Shown in pieces: positions 7,720-16,216 of a stretch of 64,000 nt of DNA. The notes below the pieces were generated by a model. It ran no database searches. It was not told the DNA's origin and was given only the letters and a program-made list of their open reading frames with translations. How positions within the stretch are numbered: position 1 is the stretch's first letter; each line of letters starts with the position of its first letter. This DNA comes from Streptomyces sp. NBC_00083 (GTDB lineage: Bacteria; Actinomycetota; Actinomycetes; Streptomycetales; Streptomycetaceae). A program made the position numbers and the translations under genes. The DNA lies in assembly GCF_026343295.1 (NCBI RefSeq), contig NZ_JAPELY010000003.1, positions 744,001-808,000 on the forward strand, in the 5' to 3' direction.

Positions 7720-8973
7720 GTGCCGACCTTCGAGCCAGCCCACGACGACCTGCTGCGTACGCTCGCGCCGCAGGTCGTCGCCCTGCTCACCCGACGCTGG
7801 GGGGACTTCACCGCCGCCGAGGACGCCGTGCAGGAGGCCCTGCTCGACGCGGCCACACAGTGGCCGGCCCAGGGTGTGCCGAGCAACCCGCGCGGCTGGC
7901 TGGTTCAGGTGGCGAGCCGCCGCATGACCGAGCAGGTCCGCAGCGAGCAGGCCCGCCGTCGGCGCGAGGAACTGGTGGCCGGGCAGGTCCCGGCCGACCG
8001 GCGGTCCGCCCCCGGCGTCGACGCCGGGGACGAGAGCGCGCGCGACGACACCCTCACCCTGCTGTTCCTGTGCTGCCACCCCGTGCTGTCGCCGGCCTCG
8101 GCGATCGCGCTCACCCTGCGCTCGGTCGGCGGCCTGACCACCGGCGAGATCGCCCGTGCGTTCCTCGTCCCCGAGGCGACCATGGGGCAGCGGATCAGCC
8201 GGGCCAAGCAGCGGATCAAGGCATCCGGGGTGCCGCTCCGGATGCCGGACGCCGCGGAGTGGCCGGCCCGGCTCGACGCGGTACTGCACGTCCTCTACCT
8301 GATCTTCAACGAGGGGTACGCCAGCAGCGCCGGCCCCGAACTGCGGCGCGTCGAACTCTCGCAGGAGGCGATCCGCCTCACCCGAGCCGTCCACACGCTG
8401 CTGCCGGACGATGCCGAAGTGACCGGTCTGCTCGCGCTGATGCTGCTCACGGAGGCGCGTGGGCCTGCCCGCACCGGCCCGGACGGCGAACTCGTGCCGC
8501 TCGCCGAGCAGGACCGCAGCCGCTGGGACGCCTCCGCGATCACCGAGGGCGTCGCACTGATCACCGCCGCCCTCCCACGCGGCCCGGTCGGCCCGTACCA
8601 GGTGCAGGCGGCCATCGCGGCCGTCCACGACGAGGCATCCACCGCCGCACAGACGGACTGGCCGCAGATCCTCGCCCTGTACGGGGTGCTCGCCCGCATC
8701 TCCGACAACCCGCTGATCACCCTGAACCGCGCGGTCGCCACCGCGATGGTGGACGGCCCCACCGCCGGCCTCGCCCTCCTCGCCGACCCGCCGCCCGCAC
8801 TCGCGGGCCACCACCGGCTGTTCGCCGTCCGGGGCCATCTGCACGAACTCGCCGGAGACCCCGAGTCCGCCGTCGCCGACTACCGCACCGCCGCCCACCG
8901 CACCGCCAGCCTCCCGGAGCGGCACCACCTCAGCCTGCGCGCCGCCCGACTGGCCGAGCGCACGGGAAACTGA
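7720..8973 (+). CDS. ECF sigma factor, ECF42-like, with C-terminal TPR-type extension
   Basis: A 417-residue RNA polymerase sigma factor. Regions 2 and 4 occupy about residues 1-185: region 2 contains FTAAEDAVQEALLDA, and region 4 contains LTTGEIARAFLVPEATMGQRISRAK. The remaining ~230 residues form the helical, TPR/SnoaL-free extension (DUF6596-like) with the landmarks YLIFNEGY and NPLITLNRAVA. That extension is known to be required in ECF42 proteins, which usually lack a classical anti-sigma factor; none is seen here either. The GTG start is 10 bp after the DGPF gene. Its target is probably its own operon. Confidence 0.9.
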   Translation: MPTFEPAHDDLLRTLAPQVVALLTRRWGDFTAAEDAVQEALLDAATQWPAQGVPSNPRGWLVQVASRRMTEQVRSEQARRRREELVAGQVPADRRSAPGVDAGDESARDDTLTLLFLCCHPVLSPASAIALTLRSVGGLTTGEIARAFLVPEATMGQRISRAKQRIKASGVPLRMPDAAEWPARLDAVLHVLYLIFNEGYASSAGPELRRVELSQEAIRLTRAVHTLLPDDAEVTGLLALMLLTEARGPARTGPDGELVPLAEQDRSRWDASAITEGVALITAALPRGPVGPYQVQAAIAAVHDEASTAAQTDWPQILALYGVLARISDNPLITLNRAVATAMVDGPTAGLALLADPPPALAGHHRLFAVRGHLHELAGDPESAVADYRTAAHRTASLPERHHLSLRAARLAERTGN

Positions 8974-9063
8974 TCCGCCGGACGCCCGACGAACCGTATG
9001 CCGTGCAGGAGGCCGCGGTGTCATCGGGGCTGAACGAGCAGAACGGTATCCATGACGGTTTCC

Positions 9064-9109
9064 ACACAGCGGAGTCCGAACGGCACGGGCGCCCCGAACT
9101 CCGCTGTGT
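9064..9109 (+). terminator. Large stem-loop after the ECF42 gene
   Basis: ACACAGCGGAGT (9064-9075) and ACTCCGCTGTGT (9098-9109) are perfect 12-bp complements with a 22-base loop, about 90 bp past the sigma-factor stop. It probably ends the DGPF/sigma transcript. Confidence 0.55.
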
Positions 9110-9225
9110 CCGAGCCCCGTTGGCGGCCCCGCGAAATGGCCCTTGACCAGGCACGTTCCCCGGGCGATAGTGGCGCGCCGAACCCATTCGCGCGGCTCGG
9201 CTGATTCATCAGGGGTGGGAAAACC

Positions 9226-10629
9226 ATGCAGGCCGAGCACCACGAGGTCATGTCCGCGTACGCGGTATCGGAACGGCACCTCCGGGCGGGACGGCTCGCT
9301 GACGCCCGGCGCGCCGCACGGGACGCGCTGACGGCCGAGGGGCCCGACGTCCGACTGTTCCTGATCCTCGGCCGGGCCCATGCCGCCGAGAACGAGGACG
9401 ACCACGACGACCGGGCGGAGGCCGCCTACCGCGAGGGTCTCGAAGCCTTCCCGGACGACCTCGACCTCCTTGCCGCGTACGCCGAACTGTGCCTCGCCGC
9501 CGACTACATGGACCACCCGGCCCGCCATCGCCGCGGCCCCGAACTCGCCGCACGCATACGTGAGTTGGCGCCCGGGTCGCCGCAGGCCCGGAGGGCGGAG
9601 CGCAACGGGACGGGGCCGCGGGGGCCGAAGCCGCCGTCGGCGTCGCGGACACAGCTGCACGACGCCCGCCTGGTGCTCGCGGCCGTCGGCGACCCCGCCT
9701 CCGCCGCCGCGCGGGCCGGGGACCAGGCCGGGGCCTGCCCCGAGGACGACCGTCTCGCGGTGCTCGCGGAAACCCTCGCCGCGCTCGCCCGCCCCGGCCG
9801 CGCGCCGTTGCGCTGGATGGTGCGGGCACCCCTGGCCACAGCGCTCCCGCGTACGGCCTGGTGCATCGCGGTGCTCCTCGCGGTCCCCGCGCTGCACCTC
9901 CCCTCGTGGTCGAGGCTCGCGGCCTTCGCGCCGCTCTCGGTGACCTTCATGCTCAACGCCCTGCTGCGGCGGGCCCGCGCCCGTGCGGCGGCCCGCCCGT
10001 CGGCGCCCCCCGCCGACACCGCCGCCCCGGCTTTCCCGCCCCTGCCGCCGGTCCCCGCGTACAACAAGCGCGAGCTGATCACGGGCGCCGTGATTCTCGT
10101 CGCCGTCGTCGCGACGGGCGTGGTCTCGGGCGTCTGGAGCTACCGGCAGTACGCGGCGTACCCGCGCTACACGGTGTCGGCCCCCGACCGGTTGCAGGGC
10201 ATGCCGCGCCAGGACACGAGCCCGGCCCTGGCCCGCATCGAGAGCGCGATCTCACCGGACCTGAGGGGCGTGGCCGGCCGGACGTTCGCCTACGTCTACG
10301 GGCCCGACCCCGACCAGCCCTCGCTCCTGATGTGGGGCGCGACGGGCGACTTCCACGACGCGCCCGCCGACGCCCCGGCCACCATCCAGGAAGCCTTGGA
10401 AACGGCCGGACACCCGGCGCGAGCCGCCTGGCTCGCCGAACCCGGCGGGCTCGGCGGGGCGATGCGCTGTGTCTCGTACGAGGTGGGCGACGTCCCCATG
10501 GTGAACTGCGCCTGGGTCGACAAGGGCAGCATGGGTTCCGTGTACTTCGCCGACGAGAGCCAGACCCGCGACGCGTCGGCGAGGCTCGCCAGGTCGGCGC
10601 GGGAGGCCGTCATGCACCGGGGGACGTGA
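9226..10629 (+). CDS. TPR-like membrane protein of unknown function
   Basis: A 467-residue protein not recognised beyond its architecture. Residues 1-115 form TPR-like helical hairpins (RHLRAGRLADARRAARDAL, then AAYREGLEAFPDDLDLLAAYAEL). A charged linker follows, then two membrane segments at about 208-250 and a third at about 283-305 (ITGAVILVAVVATGVV). The C-terminal ~155 residues form a domain that should lie outside the membrane, with two cysteines (RCVSYEV and VNCAW) that could pair. AGGGGTGGG precedes the ATG. It is transcribed alone. The TPR part suggests protein-protein contacts on the inner face. Confidence 0.75.
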   Translation: MQAEHHEVMSAYAVSERHLRAGRLADARRAARDALTAEGPDVRLFLILGRAHAAENEDDHDDRAEAAYREGLEAFPDDLDLLAAYAELCLAADYMDHPARHRRGPELAARIRELAPGSPQARRAERNGTGPRGPKPPSASRTQLHDARLVLAAVGDPASAAARAGDQAGACPEDDRLAVLAETLAALARPGRAPLRWMVRAPLATALPRTAWCIAVLLAVPALHLPSWSRLAAFAPLSVTFMLNALLRRARARAAARPSAPPADTAAPAFPPLPPVPAYNKRELITGAVILVAVVATGVVSGVWSYRQYAAYPRYTVSAPDRLQGMPRQDTSPALARIESAISPDLRGVAGRTFAYVYGPDPDQPSLLMWGATGDFHDAPADAPATIQEALETAGHPARAAWLAEPGGLGGAMRCVSYEVGDVPMVNCAWVDKGSMGSVYFADESQTRDASARLARSAREAVMHRGT

Positions 10630-11081
10630 CCGGGCCCGCCGGGCCCCGTCCGGCGCCGCCCGAAGGCGGTGGGCCACCAAGGACGCCTCCGACGGTGACC
10701 GGGTTCGTGTCGCCTCACGCCCCGGTTTCTTCCGCGAGCCAGGCGAAGACCGACTCCGTACGCGGGACGGGGAACCCGCTCCGGTCGGGAAGGCAGCCCA
10801 ACGCGCCATAGCGACCTGGGTACTTGGCCGCGGTCGCCCGCTTCCGCCGACAGGAAACCACCCCAACTCCCGGCACATGAGGGGCCGATGGGCGGTCAGG
10901 GCGCTGGGGAGGAACGGCGCCCCGCGCTCCACCGCCGAAGCGACGGACCGTCGTGGGGGGACCGGCGGGGTGGGGCTCGCGTCAGGTGCTTCGGGAAAAG
11001 GTGCACGGACGTAGCGCGAGTCGGAGCATGGAAGGTGGTCGTGTCTTTCTGGCCCCATGGCTCCCGGCTCCGGAGGCATCC
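10630..11081. other. Non-coding stretch of 452 bp
   Basis: It begins with a compact GGGCCC-GCC-GGGCCC hairpin (10632-10646) directly after the stop codon of the TPR protein, a plausible terminator. The rest has no reading frame with convincing codon bias on either strand. The promoter of the following membrane-protein gene must lie near its 3' end; I see no distinctive element. Confidence 0.5.
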
Positions 11082-11711
11082 ATGACCGACACACGCGAAC
11101 GGTCGGAAGGGTCCGCGGCGTCACTGCCGTCGCCCCTGCGCCCCAGAAGTGTTCTTCTGGGGTTCGCCCCGTGGATCATCTTCGACGTCATCGCGGGTCC
11201 CAGCACCTGGAAACTGGCCGCTTTCACCGCGTTCGTCGCGGCTCTGGTGTTCAGCGTGCCCGACTTCCGGGACCACAGGGTCAAGCTCCTCGACGCGGTC
11301 GGCATCCTGTTCTTCGGGGTGGTCGCACTGCTCGGCTGCTTCCTCGATCGGCACGACCTCATCTGGCTGGAGACCTATGCCCAGGTGCTGTCCAGCGGCG
11401 TTCTGGCCCTGATCGCACTGGTGTCGCTGGTCACGGTTCCTTTCACCGAGCAGTACGCGCGTGAATCCGTTCCGAGGGAATTCTGGAAGAATCCGCGCTT
11501 CCGGCGCACCAACCGCATCATCACGGCAGCATGGGCCGTGGTCTTCGTGGCCACGGCATTGCTGGGGCTCGCCGCTCTTCACACGAAGAGCATGGGTGAC
11601 TGGTACAACTGGGTCATCCCCGTCATTCTGCTGGTGCTCGCCATCAAGTTCACGAAGTGGTATCCGGCACAGGTGCGGGCCCAGGGGGAGCGCGCGGGCG
11701 GGGTGCGGTGA
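11082..11711 (+). CDS. Multi-pass membrane protein, unknown function
   Basis: A 209-residue integral membrane protein with about six hydrophobic segments: IIFDVIAGPSTWKLAAF, FVAALVFSV, GILFFGVVALLGCFL, VLALIALVSLVTVPF, AVVFVATALLGLAAL and VIPVILLVLAIKF. It has short, charged termini. The conserved-looking loop YARESVPREFWKNPRFRRTN recalls intracellular-septation-like actinobacterial membrane proteins, but I cannot name the family. The ATG at 11082 has CGGAGG ten bases upstream. It converges on the acyltransferase gene at 11755. Confidence 0.75.
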   Translation: MTDTRERSEGSAASLPSPLRPRSVLLGFAPWIIFDVIAGPSTWKLAAFTAFVAALVFSVPDFRDHRVKLLDAVGILFFGVVALLGCFLDRHDLIWLETYAQVLSSGVLALIALVSLVTVPFTEQYARESVPREFWKNPRFRRTNRIITAAWAVVFVATALLGLAALHTKSMGDWYNWVIPVILLVLAIKFTKWYPAQVRAQGERAGGVR

Positions 11712-11754
11712 GCGTAGGGGTCTCATGACCGGCCGGACCGCGTGCCGCCAGGCG

Positions 11755-12495
11755 TTACGCGGCTGGCACAGCGGCCTCGTCGAGGTGAGCTGCCGCCGTC
11801 CGCCACGCCGAGGTCACCGCGCTCCGGGCCCGCTCCGTGCGCGCGGCACACTGGCCGGTGAGCGTCAGGGGCGCGCCCACGTGGACGTGGAGTCGCGGCC
11901 GGCGTACGGGTGCGCTGACCAATCCCGCGAGCTGTTTCGTGGCGCCGCCCGAGCTGATCCGCCGAGCCCCGGCCTGGCCGACGGGCACCACGGGGGCACC
12001 GGTGCGTTCGGCGAGCCGCGCCAGGCCGCTGCGGAAGGTCCCGGGCGCGGCCTCCGCGGCGTCCCGACGCTTGGGAAGCCCTCCCTCGGCGTAGATGAGG
12101 AGCATCTTTCCCCGCTCCAGGGCCTCGGCCGCCGCGTCCAGCGCGTCACCGGCTCGCCGGTCCCCGCGGATGACGGGGACGTGTCCCTCCCGGGCGAGGA
12201 GGCGGCCGAGCACCGGGACCCGCCACAGGCCGGCAGCGGCCATGACCACCGGTTCGGCGCCGAGGCGGCGGAGTGCGGCGAGGACGATGGCGGGGTCCGC
12301 GAGCGAGGAGTGGTTGGCGAGGATGATGCTGCCCGGTGCCAGCGCGGCGCGCGGGTCGGCTGTCACCGACAGGCGGCCGACGGCGGGGACGAGAAGGTCG
12401 GCGATGCGGCTGAGCATGAAGGGTCTCCCGGCTTCGACGTGGCGACCTTCATCATCGGTGGCCGCCGCGCGCCGGGCATGAGTCGCCGTACTCAT
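11755..12495 (-). CDS. 1-acylglycerol-3-phosphate O-acyltransferase (PlsC-like)
   Basis: A 246-residue acyltransferase expected to act on lysophospholipids at the inner face of the membrane. The catalytic HX4D box is NHSSLADP (about residues 61-68), followed by the glycerol-phosphate-binding YAEGGLPKRRDAA and the PVVPVGQAG block. The usual F-P-E-G motif reads YAEGG here, a tolerated variant. The ATG start at 12495 is preferred because GCGGAGCAG lies just upstream; a longer in-frame extension is possible but has no site. It is divergent from the secreted protease. Confidence 0.85.
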   Translation of the reverse strand: MSTATHARRAAATDDEGRHVEAGRPFMLSRIADLLVPAVGRLSVTADPRAALAPGSIILANHSSLADPAIVLAALRRLGAEPVVMAAAGLWRVPVLGRLLAREGHVPVIRGDRRAGDALDAAAEALERGKMLLIYAEGGLPKRRDAAEAAPGTFRSGLARLAERTGAPVVPVGQAGARRISSGGATKQLAGLVSAPVRRPRLHVHVGAPLTLTGQCAARTERARSAVTSAWRTAAAHLDEAAVPAA

Positions 12496-12700
12496 CTCTG
12501 CTCCGCCTCGGGCGTAGGTGTATTCGGCTTCCGCCCCGTGCGGACCACATGGCTCAATCCCTCGACCCCGGTGGGTGCTTGAGCGTAAAGCTCCCATGGC
12601 GGTGTGCCGGCCGTCGGCAGCAGGCCGCACGGGCGTCCGGGCGTCCGGGTGGGCGACGGCCGCCGCCGAACGCGGGACGCTCATAGGTGCCCGGTGAACA

Positions 12701-12717
12701 CCCTTACGCATTAAGGG
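12701..12717. promoter_or_regulatory. Candidate operator CCCTTA-N5-TAAGGG
   Basis: A perfect six-base inverted repeat with a CGCAT spacer lies about 220 bp upstream of the protease start. It is AT-rich for the locality and fits a dimeric regulator site; no known regulator is assigned. Confidence 0.35.
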
Positions 12718-12843
12718 AGTTGTCGCAGAAGTCCGGGCAGGGGCGCGAGTCGATTCCGCGCGGAAACAGTTCGCCGCGGTTCTGTTAATTTTTGCCGCCC
12801 GCAGTGGCCTTGTCATGGCCGCGTCCAGCTAGGAGGGTTCTCC

Positions 12844-12881
12844 TGCGGTTACGGATCCCCCACCCCCCACCCGTAACCGCA
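12844..12881 (+). promoter_or_regulatory. Long hairpin in the protease mRNA leader
   Basis: TGCGGTTACGG (12844-12854) pairs perfectly with CCGTAACCGCA (12871-12881) around a 16-base C/A-rich loop, ending about 60 bp before the protease start codon. It may stabilise the message, attenuate it, or bind a regulator. Confidence 0.45.
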
Positions 12882-12939
12882 CTTACCCCCCACACCCCCC
12901 ACACGCCGCCATGGCGGCTGCTCAAAAACAGGAGACAAG

Positions 12940-14145
12940 GTGCTTCGTCTACGCGCGATTTTGGCATCGGGTGCGGCAACAGCGGCTCTGGTCATGGCCG
13001 CTGGAGCCGTGCCGGCGCACGGCGCCTCCGGGGCCGACGCCTCCCCGGCCACCGGCGGGCAGTACCAGAAGGACATGGTGCACGCACTCGCCGGTTCGCT
13101 CGGCATCAGCGATGACGCCGCCGTACGCAGGCTGGACTCGCAGGCCCATCAGCAGGCCGTACTCGCCGCGCTGCGCGGTCCGGACGCCGACCCCCGCGGT
13201 GCCTGGTTCGACAGCGCCGGCAGACTCACCCTGAACGTGGCCGACGCCCAGGCCGCCCACCGCGTCGCAGCCGCCGGGCTCAAGGCCCGTATATCCGCGC
13301 ACACTTCGGACGAGCTGGACCGCGTCAAGGCCGAGCTGGACCGGGCCGCCGCGCACGGTGTGCCGGCCGGGGTGCGCGGCTGGGGCGTCGATCCCGCGGT
13401 GAACAAGGTAGTGGTCCAGGTGGGCGACAAGGTGACGGAGGCCGACCAGGCGTTCCTCAGGGAGGCCGAGTCGTACGGGTCTGCCGTCGCCGTCCGGAGC
13501 GGCGACGGCAAGGCCGTCTCCATGGCCACGGCCATCTACCCCGGCAGCCGCATGGACTACGGCAACCACTACTGCTCGGTCGGCTTCGGCGCCCAGGACT
13601 CCTCCGGCCGGCAGGTCCTGGTCACCGCCGGACACTGCGTCGAGACCTCGCCCGATCTCTACTACGACGGCACGCACTTCGCCAAGGGCACCACCACCCG
13701 GTTCCACCACGGCCGGGACAGCGTCGACATGGGCCTGGCCTCCGTCGACAACGGAACCACCATCACCCCGCAGATCGGCACGTGGGGCAACGGCTCCAAC
13801 GTCGCCGTCTCGGGCAGCCGACGGGCTCCGGCCGGCTCCGACGTCTGCAAGTCCGGCGCCACCTCGCACTGGACCTGCGGTTCCATCACGTCCTACAACT
13901 ACTCGGTGACGTACACCGATCCGGGCCAGCCCGCCACGCTGGTGACCAACGTCGGTCTGAGCGATGTGTGTGACCTCGGCGGTGACAGCGGCGGCCCCTG
14001 GGTCTCCGGCAACCAGGGCCAGGGCATGACCTCCGGCGGACAGACCGACAACCAGTGTGACGGCGTCTACGGACAGGGCGTCTCGTACTTCGAGCCGCTC
14101 TCCGACGCCCTCCAGTACTACGGCCTGACCCTCAACACCGCCTGA
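12940..14145 (+). CDS. Secreted streptogrisin-type serine protease (peptidase family S1)
   Basis: A 401-residue pre-pro-protease. A Sec signal peptide covers about residues 1-31, ending in the AHGAS region. A propeptide of ~160 residues follows, resembling the alpha-lytic-protease prodomain that folds the enzyme. The mature chymotrypsin-like domain starts near residue 190. The catalytic triad is visible: His in VTAGHCV (about 232), Asp in DSVDMGLA (about 263) and Ser in GDSGGPW (about 350). Cysteines are placed for three disulfides (CSVGF/GHC, CKSG/WTCG, CDLGG/NQCDG). GTG 12940 follows AGGAGA. A leader hairpin lies upstream. It should be an extracellular broad-range endopeptidase. Confidence 0.93.
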   Translation: MLRLRAILASGAATAALVMAAGAVPAHGASGADASPATGGQYQKDMVHALAGSLGISDDAAVRRLDSQAHQQAVLAALRGPDADPRGAWFDSAGRLTLNVADAQAAHRVAAAGLKARISAHTSDELDRVKAELDRAAAHGVPAGVRGWGVDPAVNKVVVQVGDKVTEADQAFLREAESYGSAVAVRSGDGKAVSMATAIYPGSRMDYGNHYCSVGFGAQDSSGRQVLVTAGHCVETSPDLYYDGTHFAKGTTTRFHHGRDSVDMGLASVDNGTTITPQIGTWGNGSNVAVSGSRRAPAGSDVCKSGATSHWTCGSITSYNYSVTYTDPGQPATLVTNVGLSDVCDLGGDSGGPWVSGNQGQGMTSGGQTDNQCDGVYGQGVSYFEPLSDALQYYGLTLNTA

Positions 14146-14311
14146 CCGGCGCACGCACGCGGTCCGTCGCGGCGACGCCTGCTCGGCCGCCGCCCCGGGC
14201 CGGTGGCCCACCCGTACCATCCGACGGGTGAGCCACGAGAGCGGGGCCGCCGCACCCACCACACGCGGCGGCCCCGCCGGACCCCGCCACTCCTCGTCGC
14301 CGGGAGCACCC

Positions 14312-15331
14312 ATGAACCACCCGGAGCAGCCGTCGGCGGCGGGCCGTCCCGCGCCGGCGCCGCAGCGACCCGAGGGCGTCGCAGACGGGGAGTCCGCGGC
14401 CAGGACCACGTTCGGCGAGGCGCTTCACGAAGCGCTCAAGGCGGGCGGTCTGTCGCTCCAGCGCCTCCACCACCACCTCGGCGAACGCGGCATCTCGGTG
14501 AGCCCGGTGACGCTCAGCCACTGGCAGCGCGGGCGCAGCCAGCCCGAACGCGAGCAGTCGCTGCAGGCGGTGGCCGCGATCGAGGTCATCCTCGGCCTGC
14601 CGCAGGGCGCGCTGCAGACCCTGCTGACCGCCCGCCGCCCGCGGGGCAGGGCGCTGGCGGTGCGGAGCCCGGTGCCCGAGGCGCTCTCCCGCGTTCTGAG
14701 CCCGGGTGCGCCCCTGGAGGTGGCCCTCGGCGCCGACGCGTACCGCTTCAACGAGGACCTGGTCACCCTGTCCGTACAGGAGACGCTGACCCTCGACGAC
14801 CAGGGGTGCATCGCGCGCTACACGGTGAACCATGTCGTACGCGCCCTGCGCGACGGTGTCCGCCATCTGACGGCCCATCACAACTTCGACGATCCGGACA
14901 CCCCCTCGGTGCAGGTCGCCGTCAACTGCGGCCGCCTGGAGGCGCTTCGCTTCCGTCAGGAGGTGCGTTCCGCGATCTTCGACATCGGGTTCGGCCGGAC
15001 CCTGCGACGCGGAGAGACCGCCATCATCGACTACACCCTCGACATCGGGCCGCGCTGGCGCTCCTCCGACCACCACGAACGCACTCTGCCCGTGCCCGTG
15101 CGGCACTATCTGCTGCACATCTTCTTCCACCCGAGACACCTGCCGTCGTCCATACACGGCTACTACCGGCAGAGCTCGGAACGCGCGGCCCAGGACATCA
15201 GACCGCTCTCCCTGGACGCGTCCCACAGCGTGCACATCATGCCCGCGAAGTGCCAGGCCGGGATCTACGGCATCGCCTGGAAGCGGCACGCGCTGCCCGC
15301 CGCGGCAGCGTGGCCCCCGTGCCAGGCATGA
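14312..15331 (+). CDS. XRE-type DNA-binding protein with large C-terminal domain
   Basis: A 339-residue putative regulator. After a proline-rich N-terminus, residues ~35-105 hold a Cro/CI-type helix-turn-helix (LSLQRLHHHLGERGISVSPV, then TLSHWQRGRSQPERE). Residues ~140-330 form a mixed domain with no motif I recognise (AYRFNEDLVTLSVQE, RTLRRGETAIIDYTLDIGP). It is a type often annotated only as hypothetical DNA-binding protein in Streptomyces. ATG 14312 has GGGAG six bases upstream. A GTG at 14228, preceded by TACCAT at leaderless spacing, is an alternative start that would add 28 residues. Confidence 0.75.
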   Translation: MNHPEQPSAAGRPAPAPQRPEGVADGESAARTTFGEALHEALKAGGLSLQRLHHHLGERGISVSPVTLSHWQRGRSQPEREQSLQAVAAIEVILGLPQGALQTLLTARRPRGRALAVRSPVPEALSRVLSPGAPLEVALGADAYRFNEDLVTLSVQETLTLDDQGCIARYTVNHVVRALRDGVRHLTAHHNFDDPDTPSVQVAVNCGRLEALRFRQEVRSAIFDIGFGRTLRRGETAIIDYTLDIGPRWRSSDHHERTLPVPVRHYLLHIFFHPRHLPSSIHGYYRQSSERAAQDIRPLSLDASHSVHIMPAKCQAGIYGIAWKRHALPAAAAWPPCQA

Positions 15332-15410
15332 AACCCGGCCGCGGCCCACAGGCGTACGGATGCGGACCCTGGCGACCGCGCCCCCGCGCTCGCGCAGTAG
15401 ATTCCAGCGG

Positions 15411-16046
15411 GTGTTTGACTATGTCGCGCGCACCCTCGCCGCCTACGAGCAGAGCGTTCCGAAGTACGAAGCCGCCACCAGGGACATGGTCCCGGATGTG
15501 GAGCTGGACGCCTTCACCGCACTGCTGCCCGACCCCTCGGGGCCGGTCCTGGACGCGGGCTGCGCCTTCGGCCGCGACACGGCCCTGCTCGCGGCACGGG
15601 GCGTCGCCGTCACGGGCATCGACCTGAGCGAGCCCTTCCTCGCTCGGGCCAGGGAGCTCCACCCCGGCCTCGCCTTTCGCCGCATGGACGTGTGCCGCCT
15701 CGACTTCGACGACGCGAGCTTCGCCGGCGTGTGGTGCCAGGCCACGCTGCTCCACCTGAAAGACGAGCACGTGAAGGGGGCCCTGGCCGAGTTCCGCCGG
15801 GTGCTGCGCCTCGGCGGGGCCCTGTTCGTCAGCTTCAAGGAGGGAGAGGGCGAGGAGGAGATCGTCGAGCCGTTCAGCGCCGACGCGGCGCGCTTCTTCC
15901 GCTATCAGAGCGTGCAGCGCGTCCACCGGCTCCTGGAGACGGCCGGCTTCGACCGGCCCGACGTGCGCGTGGTCAACGAACGCGCGCGTTACGGGGCGGG
16001 CCACCGCGACCTCACCTGGCTGACCGCGTACGGCCGCGCCACCTGA
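15411..16046 (+). CDS. Class I SAM-dependent methyltransferase
   Basis: A 211-residue methyltransferase. Motif I is VLDAGCAFGRDTALLAARG; the acidic loop is VTGIDLSEP; the later motif is LHLKDEHVKGALAEFRRVLR followed by GGALFVSFKEG. An acidic run (EGEGEEEIVEPF) lies near the substrate side. The GTG at 15411 is preferred because TAGATT seven bases upstream gives a leaderless promoter; an ATG at 15360 is in frame and would add 17 residues without a good ribosome site. The substrate is unknown. Confidence 0.8.
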   Translation: MFDYVARTLAAYEQSVPKYEAATRDMVPDVELDAFTALLPDPSGPVLDAGCAFGRDTALLAARGVAVTGIDLSEPFLARARELHPGLAFRRMDVCRLDFDDASFAGVWCQATLLHLKDEHVKGALAEFRRVLRLGGALFVSFKEGEGEEEIVEPFSADAARFFRYQSVQRVHRLLETAGFDRPDVRVVNERARYGAGHRDLTWLTAYGRAT

Positions 16047-16145
16047 GCCGCACGGCCACGCCTGCTCCGCAGGGCCGCCACACCCCGGTGCTGCCGGTGG
16101 CAGCGATCGATGCGCATGCCTTCTCGGGGGAGGCTTCGTCTGAGA

Positions 16146-16169
16146 GCGGATTCAGAGGAAACTCAGAGG
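16146..16169 (+). promoter_or_regulatory. Autoregulatory direct repeat of the two-component system
   Basis: TTCAGAGG and CTCAGAGG are spaced by 11 bp, ending 48 bp before the response-regulator ATG. It matches the DoxX upstream site (5167-5190) at 23 of 24 positions. Position and period suggest direct binding by the response regulator encoded just downstream. Confidence 0.6.
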
Positions 16170-16216
16170 CCGGCCCCGCCCCGTCCCGGCCTGCTCCGGG
16201 AGATCCTGAAGGAATC

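Larger units (their letters stand above)
12496..12939. other. Divergent intergenic region with two inverted repeats
   Basis: This 444-bp gap separates the acyltransferase (leftward) and the protease (rightward). It holds CCCTTA/TAAGGG (12701-12717), a long hairpin (12844-12881), a T-rich spot at 12783-12791 and C-rich tracts between 12855 and 12910. No coding frame is convincing. It must carry both promoters. Confidence 0.55.
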
